Assembly: GCA_964636865.1 (NCBI GenBank)
Contig: CAZWVJ010000041.1
Span: 1-12,084 of the forward strand
Source: B1SED10-75 sp964636865
GTDB lineage: Bacteria > Bacillota > Dethiobacteria > DTU022 > PWGO01
Reading direction: 5' to 3'
DNA: 12,084 bases
The notes under the pieces are model-generated. The model did not search any database and was not told the origin of the DNA. It worked only from the letters and a program-made list of their open reading frames with translations. The translations under genes were made by a program, and so were the position numbers. Positions 6,348 to 12,084 of the stretch are shown here, in pieces. How positions within the stretch are numbered: the stretch's first letter is position 1; each line of letters opens with the position of its first letter.

Positions 6348-6398
6348 TTGACAAACAGATATTTTTTTATTACAATTTGAATGAGGCCTCATTCAAAT
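6348..6398 (+). promoter_or_regulatory. Permease promoter with perfect 24-bp TetR operator
   Basis: Consensus -35 TTGACA (6348-6353), exact 17-bp spacer and -10 TACAAT (6371-6376). A perfect 24-bp palindrome at 6375-6398, core TGAATGAGGCCTCATTCA, overlaps the end of the -10 box and the start region. The same motif at the same offset lies in the tetR-like promoter, which strongly suggests repression by that protein. Confidence 0.85.
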
Positions 6399-6417
6399 AC
6401 AAGGAAGGAGGAACAAC

Positions 6418-6897
6418 ATGGAACTGGCAGTGATTTATTCAATATTTATTCTGGCGTTTGGTTATTCAATCATAAGAAACCGCCACAAAACCAAACAAGC
6501 AGCAATGGTAGCCAAAAATGTCTTTATCAAAATGCTGCCGGCACTTTTGCTTATCATCGGTTTGGTAGGTTTATTACTGGGTTTTGTACCCCCGGAAACA
6601 ATCAAGCTTTACCTTGGAGAAGGCGCGGGATTATGGGGCACTTCAGCAGCAGGAATCATCGGGGCATTGGTGTTTATCCCCAATATCGTGGCAGTCCCTC
6701 TAATTGGCTCCCTTCTCCGTTCCGGAGCAGCGATTATGACTGCAGCAACATTTTTAACTGCCCTCACCATGGTGGGCACAGTCACTGCCCCTCTGGAAAT
6801 CAAGCAACTGGGTATTAAATACACTTTATACCGAAATATTTTGGGTTTCATATTTGCTATCTTGATCGGAATCGGAATGGGAATCATACTTTCTTAA
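6418..6897 (+). CDS. Half-size permease, COG0701 (UPF0718/ArsP-like), first subunit
   Basis: 159-residue integral membrane protein with about four or five hydrophobic helices. Key motif: LYLGEGAGLWG at residues 64-74, followed by the proline-kinked segment VFIPNIVAVPLIGSLLRSGAAIM (85-107) and APLEIKQLGIKYTL (124-137). These match the repeat unit of the YraQ/ArsP-type permeases, which are normally a single ~300-350-residue chain with two such repeats. GGAAGGAGG sits just upstream of the ATG. The next gene encodes a paralogous half, so the two probably assemble as a heterodimer. The substrate is unknown; family members include methylarsenical exporters. Expression is probably controlled by the TetR-like protein through the palindrome at 6375-6398. 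Confidence 0.85.
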   Translation: MELAVIYSIFILAFGYSIIRNRHKTKQAAMVAKNVFIKMLPALLLIIGLVGLLLGFVPPETIKLYLGEGAGLWGTSAAGIIGALVFIPNIVAVPLIGSLLRSGAAIMTAATFLTALTMVGTVTAPLEIKQLGIKYTLYRNILGFIFAILIGIGMGIILS

Positions 6898-6948
6898 AAA
6901 CCCTGGTTGCCCGTTTGTATTTTAGTTAGAAAAGGAGAATTGATAACC

Positions 6949-7506
6949 ATGAGAAATCAAGAAACACAAGATAATCCCCAAAACAAAAAACTTTTGCCTT
7001 ACTCTAAAAGTGAAATTTTGTCTTTAATTGCTATGGGTGTAATCTTTGTCCTCATCAATTACTTGTGGCCGGTCCAAGCGACGCGTGTTTATTCCACTTC
7101 TCTTGATTATATATTGGAAATGGCCCTTATTTTACCCCCCGTATTTCTCTTAATGGGTCTTTTTGAAGTATGGGTGGATAAAAGTTTCATCGAAAAATAT
7201 CTCGGTGAGGGTTCAGGAATAAAGGGAATATTATTATCATACCTTTTTGGCACCCTGCCTACCGGTCCTCTGTATATAGCCTTTCCCATCGCCGCCGCTT
7301 TGCGGCAAAAAGGAGCGCGAATTATGAATGTAACTATTTTTTTAGGGACCTGGGGCGCTACAAAACTACCCCAAATCATGGTGGAAATTAAGTTTCTGGG
7401 TATCGAGTTCACCTTGATATTACAACTGTTAACAGTAATTTCCGTATTTATGATCGGATTGATTATGGAATTAGTTTTTTCCAGGGCAGAAAAACAGAGT
7501 TCTTAA
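6949..7506 (+). CDS. Half-size permease, COG0701 (UPF0718/ArsP-like), second subunit
   Basis: 185-residue membrane protein with a short polar N terminus (MRNQETQDNPQNKK) and about four or five hydrophobic helices. It repeats the motif set of the preceding protein: KYLGEGSGIKG at 83-93, GTLPTGPLYIAFPIAAALRQKGARIM at about 101-126, and VEIKFLGIEFTL at 145-156. The line-up (LGEGSG/LGEGAG, PTGP/PN, GARIM/GAAIM, LGIEFTL/LGIKYTL) shows the two genes encode homologous halves. I chose ATG 6949 because AAAGGAGAA precedes it; the in-frame start at 6907 lacks a site and adds an unconserved MPVCILVRKG stretch. There are 51 bases to the first permease, no promoter between them and no terminator after it, so this is a two-gene operon. 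Confidence 0.85.
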   Translation: MRNQETQDNPQNKKLLPYSKSEILSLIAMGVIFVLINYLWPVQATRVYSTSLDYILEMALILPPVFLLMGLFEVWVDKSFIEKYLGEGSGIKGILLSYLFGTLPTGPLYIAFPIAAALRQKGARIMNVTIFLGTWGATKLPQIMVEIKFLGIEFTLILQLLTVISVFMIGLIMELVFSRAEKQSS

Positions 7507-7518
7507 ATCCTTCTCATA

Positions 7519-7632
7519 TTTTCCATATATTCAAATAACCCGAAATACCATTTTATAGAAATTTTCATCCAATTTTATTGGCCATTTTTCATCCAAAATT
7601 GTTGACCGATCACAAATAAATACGTTATACCA
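7519..7632. repeat. Intergenic copy of the rubredoxin leader sequence with a 24-bp tandem duplication
   Basis: TTTTCCATATATT at 7519-7531, continuing CAAATAACCCGAAA, matches the rubredoxin leader at 1188-1214 with a few changes. AATAAATACGTTATACCA at 7615-7632 matches 1228-1245 with one change. Between the two blocks lies a 24-bp unit repeated twice (7561-7608), each beginning near TTTTCATCCAA, with 18 of 24 positions equal. The region lies between convergent genes, where no promoter is needed. No clear terminator was seen for either neighbour. Confidence 0.6.
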
Positions 7633-7656
7633 CCTAATTTGCAATTATAAAAAAGT

Positions 7657-8214
7657 TTATAAGAACTTTACTACTATTTTTTGCGCATCTTCTCCTTCTT
7701 CTGCGGTCCACATTTGTAAATACATGTTTCCTCCCATTTCTCCATCATATCTTTCCTCTAAAACGTCTTCGCTAACAGAAAGATTTAAGTCATAAAAGTT
7801 TTCTTTAGCTTGTGTACCTACCGTTTCGTACCCATTTTCTTCAAGGAGATCTTTCATTTCAGATACATCATCGGGGGTAATTACTCTATCTACCACATAA
7901 GCAAGTGCATCGATTTCACCTGTTTGAACGAGCTTGGCCTCTTCTTCGAAAATCTCCTCCAACATCGAGCTTAAATCTTCATCTAAAGCAACGTTCCGAT
8001 CAGACATTGGAACTACTTCTTCTGCTGTTTCATAATGATCATCTTCATCATTTTCAGACTCCTCTTCCTCTTCTTCAACTTCCTCTTCAGTTATTTCTTC
8101 TTCCTCGACAGTTACGTCTTCTTCGGGGGCGTCACAACCGACGGCACCCATCAGAAAAAATAATGCCACAGCCATGACAAAAATTATATACTTGCAGCGC
8201 TTAATATCAAACAT
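7657..8214 (-). CDS. Acidic lipoprotein of unknown function
   Basis: 185-residue predicted lipoprotein. The basic N terminus (K5, R6, K8), the hydrophobic helix YIIFVMAVALFFLMG and lipobox AVGC put the lipidated cysteine at residue 27, so it would be anchored to the outer face of the membrane. Residues 31-59 form an extremely acidic linker (21 of 29 Asp or Glu). A folded C-terminal domain of about 110 residues follows (LDEDLSSMLEEIFEEE, then GYETVGTQAKENFYDLNLSV, ending WTAEEGEDAQKIVVKFL). I do not recognise this domain. AAGGAGG lies upstream of ATG 8214. It is monocistronic and convergent with the permease pair. No clear sigma-A promoter was found in front of it. Calcium or other cation binding by the acidic linker is possible but unsupported. 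Confidence 0.8.
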   Translation of the reverse strand: MFDIKRCKYIIFVMAVALFFLMGAVGCDAPEEDVTVEEEEITEEEVEEEEEESENDEDDHYETAEEVVPMSDRNVALDEDLSSMLEEIFEEEAKLVQTGEIDALAYVVDRVITPDDVSEMKDLLEENGYETVGTQAKENFYDLNLSVSEDVLEERYDGEMGGNMYLQMWTAEEGEDAQKIVVKFL

Positions 8215-8702
8215 TATATTTTTACCTCCTTAATCATTTAGTTTTTAAGTCTAATTTGGCTTTAGTTTTCTACCTTTCCTTCATAAACAACACCAATTAG
8301 TTTTAAATTACCCCTTTACTTTCCCGGTAAACTCTCTTTAAGGCTATTATCGAGGTATCACCTTCTTAAAATAATTGTATTTAAAATGACCAAACACATA
8401 TATTCTTAACTTGAATTATTGTAAAACAAATCCTATCTAAATTCAAGAAAGTATTTTGGTTGCATCTGTTATAGGTAGGGTTATAGGTAGCGCTAACAAT
8501 TCACTACAAAAACCATTGACAAACTTGTCTATAGCCATTATTATTTAAGCATACGCTTTTGTTAGTTAAAATGCATGAATGGATATTATGGTTATCACTT
8601 GAGGATTTTCTCCATAAATATCTTCATACCTCCATACAGTATTTCTCAATAAATAATCATAGATCCAAGCAGGGGCAACACCTGAGAAAGGGGGGCTGAT
8701 AA
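8215..8702 (+). promoter_or_regulatory. 488-bp intergenic region with the NuoF-like promoter and long leader
   Basis: Divergent region between the lipoprotein and NuoF-like genes. The only strong promoter found faces right: -35 TTGACA (8516-8521), 17 bp, -10 TATTAT (8539-8544). Its spacer starts with the inverted repeat GACAA-AC-TTGTC (8518-8529). Upstream, GTTATAGGTAG occurs twice in direct orientation (8468-8478 and 8480-8490), a possible activator site. The predicted leader to ATG 8703 is about 150 bases; I see no recognisable riboswitch or uORF in it. The rest of the region is AT-rich, and I see nothing else there. Confidence 0.6.
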
Positions 8703-10700
8703 ATGGCCACAACTGCTCAACATGGTCAATACTCATATCTTAAAGAAGAGGCTGATGCCCAAAAGCATAAAATGCAAGAAAATACTTTGATATATATAGG
8801 CGCTGCTACCTGCGGCCGGGCCACCGGTGCCGAGAAAATTAAAAAGGTTTTCATGCAAGAGGTTAAAAAATTTAACCTGGCGATTGAAATAAAAGAGGTC
8901 GGCTGTATGGGTTATTGTTACGCCGAACCTTTAGTGGTTATTTCCAAACCCGGTTTCCCTTCCATAACCTACGGTGAGGTTGATGAAGAGGTGGCAAAAA
9001 AACTGGTGGAGGAATTTTTACTAAAAGACAACCCCTGTTATGAGCTTGCCCTGGCCGCCCTGGAACCTAATAGAGAACTTATTTCTTTTCCCGAATTGAG
9101 CCGGGAAACTTACGAAGAAAAAGTGTTATTAAAACACTGTGGGTTTTTGGATCCCCTGGATATTGATGACTACATCTCCAGAGAAGGTTATGCTGCCCTG
9201 GATAAAGCGTTGACCTTAAGCCCCGCAGAGATTGTTGAGGAAATCAAAAAATCAGGATTGCGGGGGCGTGGAGGAGCCGGCTTTTCCGCAGGTGAGAAGT
9301 GGGAGGCCTGTCGGGAAACGGAATCTAACTTGCGCTATGTGGTATGTAACGGCGACGAAGGTGACCCGGGGGCTTTTATGGACCGCAGCCTCATGGAATC
9401 TAATCCGCACCAGATTATAGAAGGGATGATTATTAGCGCTTATGCGGTAGGTGCCAGTAAGGGTTATATATACGTTAGAGCCGAATATCCCATAGCCATA
9501 AAGCGCCTGGAGGCAGCTTTGGACCAAGCCAGGGATAAAGGCTTGTTGGGCGAATCCATTTTGGGGACAAACTTTTCTTTTGACCTGGAAATTTTCGTGG
9601 GGGCAGGCGCCTTTGTGTGCGGAGAAGCAACTGCCCTCACCCAATCTATTGAAGGGAAAGCTGGTATACCCCAAACCCGCCCACCTAGTTTAGCTGTATC
9701 AGGACTCTGGGGATATCCTACTCTTCTTAATAACGTTAAAACTTTTGCCTACGTTCCGGCAATTCTTAATCATGAGGCAAAGTGGTTTAAATCCATCGGC
9801 ACCCATACTACTCCGGGGACTGCCGTTTTTGCTCTCGTAGGTAAGGTCAAGCATACCGGATTGGTAGAAGTTCCCATGGGAACTACCCTTCGCACACTGG
9901 TGTTTGATATAGGCGGCGGTGTCCCTGATGGCAAAAAGTTTAAAGCTGTTCAGATTGGTGGCCCTTCCGGCGGGTGCTTGCCTGAATCTGCTCTGGATGT
10001 TCCCATAGACTTTGAATCACTGGATGAAGCCGGGGCCATAATGGGTTCAGGTGGGTTGGTAGTTATGGATGAAGAAGACTGCATGGTAGCAATAGCCCGC
10101 TATTTTTTGGAATTTACCCAGCTTGAATCCTGCGGAAAATGCACTTTTTGCCGGTTGGGAACCAAACATATGCTCCAAATCCTTAACCGCATTACCCAGG
10201 GAGAAGGTACCACAGATGATCTAAATTTATTGGAAGACCTTGCTGAAGATGTCAAAATGGGATCTCTTTGCAATTTGGGCGGAACCGCTCCTAACCCGGT
10301 GCTTACCACTCTGCGCTATTTCAGGAATGAATACCTGGAACATATTGAAAAACAACGCTGCCCTGCTCGCATGTGCAAGGAGCTTATAACATTTCACATA
10401 GACCAAACAAAATGCAGCAAACCTTGTGTAACCTGCCTTAGTATGTGCTCACTCCAGCGTCCTTACTGCTCTCTTCAATCACAGGAAATTTGCAGTTCCT
10501 GTATTGAAGTATGCCCCAGCGATGCCATAATAACCAAAAGTGATGGCACAAAAGAAATCATCCAGGATAAATGCGTTAAATGTGATGAATGCCGCAAAGT
10601 CTGCCCCGAAGAATACAATGCCGTAGTTAAACATTCGCCCCCTCACTTTGTGACAGTGGGGACGGGGCAATTTTGTCACACAGCAGATTTCTACCGATGA
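8703..10700 (+). CDS. NuoF/HydB-type NADH-oxidising iron-sulfur flavoprotein with atypical C terminus
   Basis: 665-residue cytosolic flavoprotein like the NADH subunit of NADH dehydrogenase or of bifurcating and NADP-reducing hydrogenases (HydB/HndC). Domains in order: a thioredoxin-like [2Fe-2S]-type region at about 28-110 (C37, C68, C72); the FMN/NADH-binding Nuo51 domain with GRGGAGF (188-194) and GDEGDPGAFMDR (from 217); an SLBB-like segment around 370-430; the N3-type [4Fe-4S] site C477, C480, C483 and C523; and a C-terminal ferredoxin domain. In the last, C571 is separated from C597, C600 and C604 by a Cys-rich insertion with C575, C578, C582 and C589. The second motif, C624, C627, C630 and C634, is standard. 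The final 16 residues (650-665) are encoded by a REP element. AAAGGGGGG precedes ATG 8703. No NuoE, NuoG or hydrogenase partner is adjacent. Confidence 0.92.
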   Translation: MATTAQHGQYSYLKEEADAQKHKMQENTLIYIGAATCGRATGAEKIKKVFMQEVKKFNLAIEIKEVGCMGYCYAEPLVVISKPGFPSITYGEVDEEVAKKLVEEFLLKDNPCYELALAALEPNRELISFPELSRETYEEKVLLKHCGFLDPLDIDDYISREGYAALDKALTLSPAEIVEEIKKSGLRGRGGAGFSAGEKWEACRETESNLRYVVCNGDEGDPGAFMDRSLMESNPHQIIEGMIISAYAVGASKGYIYVRAEYPIAIKRLEAALDQARDKGLLGESILGTNFSFDLEIFVGAGAFVCGEATALTQSIEGKAGIPQTRPPSLAVSGLWGYPTLLNNVKTFAYVPAILNHEAKWFKSIGTHTTPGTAVFALVGKVKHTGLVEVPMGTTLRTLVFDIGGGVPDGKKFKAVQIGGPSGGCLPESALDVPIDFESLDEAGAIMGSGGLVVMDEEDCMVAIARYFLEFTQLESCGKCTFCRLGTKHMLQILNRITQGEGTTDDLNLLEDLAEDVKMGSLCNLGGTAPNPVLTTLRYFRNEYLEHIEKQRCPARMCKELITFHIDQTKCSKPCVTCLSMCSLQRPYCSLQSQEICSSCIEVCPSDAIITKSDGTKEIIQDKCVKCDECRKVCPEEYNAVVKHSPPHFVTVGTGQFCHTADFYR

Positions 10701-10870
10701 TAATTTTGTTCTTGTTGTTGCCCGCATCGTAACTGATTAACGAGCCAGAAAGAGGTTAATAAAATGGGAAGCAAATTGAGAAGGCACAGGGATATCAAGG
10801 AGTTTATCTAAAGAATTAAATTAATGTGACAAAATTGCCCNNNNNNNNNNGCCCCGTCCCCACTGACACA
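10649..10870. repeat. REP/BIME-like element, copy 1 (overlaps the end of the NuoF-like gene)
   Basis: The left 32-bp unit at 10649-10680 begins TGTGACAGTGGGGACGGGGC and ends TGTCACA. The right unit (10825-10870) is its reverse complement, starting TGTGACAAAATTGCCC and ending CCCCACTGACACA, interrupted by the N run. About 145 bp lie between. The interior is closely similar to copy 2 at 11896 onward, including CCGATGATAATTTTG and CAGAAAGAGGTTA. Such GTGACA-GGGGACGG units are dispersed repeats in many Clostridia and related groups, likely moved by REP-associated transposases; no transposase is encoded here. Confidence 0.85.
10841..10850. other. Assembly gap (10 N) inside the right REP unit
   Basis: Ten N separate AAAATTGCCC from GCCCCGTCCCC. 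The intact repeat would read AAAATTGCCCCGTCCCC, so the two sides overlap by a few bases and the gap length is a placeholder. Contig ends at a dispersed repeat make the join itself unproven. Confidence 0.9.
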
Positions 10871-10886
10871 CGTTACGCTTTCACGG

Positions 10887-10905
10887 CGCACTCCCCATTG
10901 ACACA
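10887..10905. repeat. Partial REP remnant
   Basis: GCGCACTCCCCATTGACACAA resembles the GTCCCCACTGACACA end of the neighbouring REP unit in the same orientation, with a few changes. It carries a TTGACA (10898-10903) that could serve as the -35 box for the transporter gene, but no well-spaced -10 box was found. Confidence 0.45.
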
Positions 10906-10965
10906 AGAGGCAAAATTAACAGTTAATACTTGGATTGAAATAAACTCAGGGGAAAGAAATTAAGA

Positions 10966-11892
10966 ATGATCATTAAATTACTCCAAAACCGCACTTTTAT
11001 TCTGGGAATGGCCTTTGTACTGGGGCTTATTTTTGGCGATGTAGCGGCAGCCCTGCAGGGATTAACTATGCCAGCGCTGGCAGTGGTTCTGGCAGTATCA
11101 GCAACTCAAATAACTGTGCAGGATTTTTTGCCTATAAAAGAGATGGCGCGACCTCTAGTTTTGGCATTGGCCGCGAATTTTTTATTTCTGGGAACGGTGA
11201 TTTTATTATTGGCCTGGTGGCTTATGCCTACATGGGATTTATGGGTGGGATACGTACTGGTAGCCACTGCGCCTCCAGGAATAGCTATTGTTCCTTTTAC
11301 TCACGTTCTGAAAGGGAATTTAAGACTTTCTCTGCTGGGCACTTTCGGGGTGTATTTGATTTCCCTGTTCTTGACTCCGTTATTGATTTACTTGTTTACA
11401 GGAGAAGCAGCCATTTCTCCTTTGCGACTCCTTAACACCATGGTATTTCTGATTTTAGTTCCTTTTATTGTTTCTCAGTTTTTACGCAAAATCAATGTAG
11501 CCGATTACCTTGCTCGCCTGCGAGGTAGCATAATTAACTGGGGCTTTTTTGTGGTTATATTTTCGGTGGTAGGGCTTAACCAGGATGTGTTTCTTCAACA
11601 ACATGAGGTATTAGTGCCCGTTTCGGTGGTGGCAATAATTAGTTCCTTTGTGCTGGCCGTGGTAGTTGGTGCCATAACCAGAAAGTTAAAGCTGAGTCAC
11701 GCAGATCAGAATAGCTTTATTTTGCTTTCGACTATCAAAACTTCTGCTTTTGCCGCCGCAGTGGGAGTTAGCCTTTATAGTGAAGCTGCTTCAATTCCCG
11801 GTGCGGTGGTCAGTTTTTGGTATGCCATTTATTTTATCCTGCTGGGTATTAAAGGGGATAAAAAAAGCAAGTTAACCTCCCAAAAAGATTAA
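10966..11892 (+). CDS. BASS/SBF-family transporter (bile acid:sodium symporter fold)
   Basis: 308-residue integral membrane protein with eight to ten hydrophobic helices. The signs are the crossing-helix motif ATAPPGIAIVPFTHVLKGNL followed by LRLSLLGTFG (residues about 100-125), which is like the PGG-x-S-N-...-KGD-x-LS pattern of BASS transporters, and the second crossover STIKTSAFAAAVGVSLYSEA with ASIPGAVVSFWYAI near the C terminus. Members move organic anions such as bile acids, pyruvate or pantoate, usually with sodium; the substrate here cannot be told. Start at ATG 10966 behind AGGGGAAAG, a slightly long spacing. The C terminus is lysine-rich (KGDKKSKLTSQKD). It lies between two REP elements and to the right of an assembly gap, so its link to the NuoF-like gene is uncertain. 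Confidence 0.8.
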   Translation: MIIKLLQNRTFILGMAFVLGLIFGDVAAALQGLTMPALAVVLAVSATQITVQDFLPIKEMARPLVLALAANFLFLGTVILLLAWWLMPTWDLWVGYVLVATAPPGIAIVPFTHVLKGNLRLSLLGTFGVYLISLFLTPLLIYLFTGEAAISPLRLLNTMVFLILVPFIVSQFLRKINVADYLARLRGSIINWGFFVVIFSVVGLNQDVFLQQHEVLVPVSVVAIISSFVLAVVVGAITRKLKLSHADQNSFILLSTIKTSAFAAAVGVSLYSEAASIPGAVVSFWYAIYFILLGIKGDKKSKLTSQKD

Positions 11893-11895
11893 CTA

Positions 11896-12084
11896 TGTGA
11901 CAGTGGGGACGGGGCAATTTTGTCACATAGCAGATCATCACCGATGATAATTTTGAGTTTATTGCTGCCCACAGCTAACTGATGTATAAGTCAGAAAGAG
12001 GTTATATTCCCCTAATAAAATTATAAGGATGTCGAGAGGACACAGAGATACTAAGGAAATTATCTAAAGGATAAAGTAATGTGA
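11896..12084. repeat. REP/BIME-like element, copy 2 (continues beyond right edge)
   Basis: It begins four bases after the transporter stop codon. The left 32-bp unit (11896-11927) is identical to that of copy 1. The interior follows copy 1 with scattered changes and a few small indels, and the window ends at TGTGA (12080-12084), the expected first bases of the right unit. Left-to-right unit spacing is 184 bp here against 176 bp in copy 1. An ATCATC-ACC-GATGAT hairpin (from 11935) is present here but not in copy 1, so it is not a conserved structure. Confidence 0.85.

Noticed and set aside
6381..6818. 145-residue plus-strand frame overlapping the first permease
   Set aside because: It is in another frame, begins inside the operator palindrome, and lacks a ribosome site; the 159-residue hydrophobic frame is supported by AGGAGG and by its paralog.
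7561..7608. 24-bp tandem unit as a CRISPR array
   Set aside because: Only two imperfect adjacent copies with no spacers and no cas genes nearby.
9252..9674. Minus-strand 140-residue frame inside the NuoF-like gene
   Set aside because: Shadow of a gene with clear FMN, NADH and iron-sulfur motifs on the other strand.
10649..10680. REP unit as an intrinsic terminator
   Set aside because: Only the outer seven bases pair (TGTGACA/TGTCACA), with an 18-base loop and no U-tract after it.

Overview
The window looks like a piece of a draft genome of an anaerobic Firmicute, of the Clostridia/Peptococcaceae kind. The signs are moderate-to-low GC content, strong AGGAGG-type ribosome binding sites, textbook sigma-A promoters (TTGACA, 17 bp, TATAAT-like), and oxygen-sensitive redox genes: hybrid cluster protein, rubredoxin, several ferredoxins and an NADH-oxidising flavoprotein of the NuoF/HydB type. 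TGA is used as an ordinary stop codon. A run of ten N at 10841-10850 marks an assembly join inside a repeat, so linkage to its right is less certain.

Left third (minus strand): a probable operon of a short MetE-like protein, a single-cluster ferredoxin and hybrid cluster protein (Hcp), followed by rubredoxin with its own promoter and then the N-terminal half of an acetyl-CoA synthetase-type ligase running off the left edge. Upstream of this block, also on the minus strand, lies a TetR/FadR-like repressor gene.

Middle (plus strand): an Rrf2-family iron-sulfur regulator is divergent from the tetR-like gene. After it come two damaged small genes: an AhpD-like protein with a frameshift in a poly-A run, and a 2[4Fe-4S] ferredoxin with an in-frame TGA. 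A hairpin terminator follows, then two consecutive permease genes that look like the two halves of one COG0701-type permease. A convergent, very acidic lipoprotein gene follows on the minus strand.

Right third (plus strand): a 488-bp intergenic region with a good promoter and a long leader, a NuoF/HydB-like NADH-flavoprotein with an unusual Cys-rich C-terminal insertion, and a BASS-family transporter. The transporter sits between two copies of a ~190-220 bp REP/BIME-like element. The first copy supplies the last 16 codons of the flavoprotein gene.

The clearest regulatory story is visible in the DNA. The promoters of the tetR-like gene and of the permease pair carry near-identical TGAATGA-N4-TCATTCA palindromes at the same place relative to the -10 box, so the TetR protein probably represses both. 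A different palindrome (TTACTAAC-N3-GTTAGTAA) covers the -10 box of the MetE-like/ferredoxin/Hcp operon, and related half-sites cover the rrf2 promoter. The Rrf2 protein is therefore a candidate regulator of the Hcp operon. No CRISPR array, tRNA, rRNA or transposase gene was seen.
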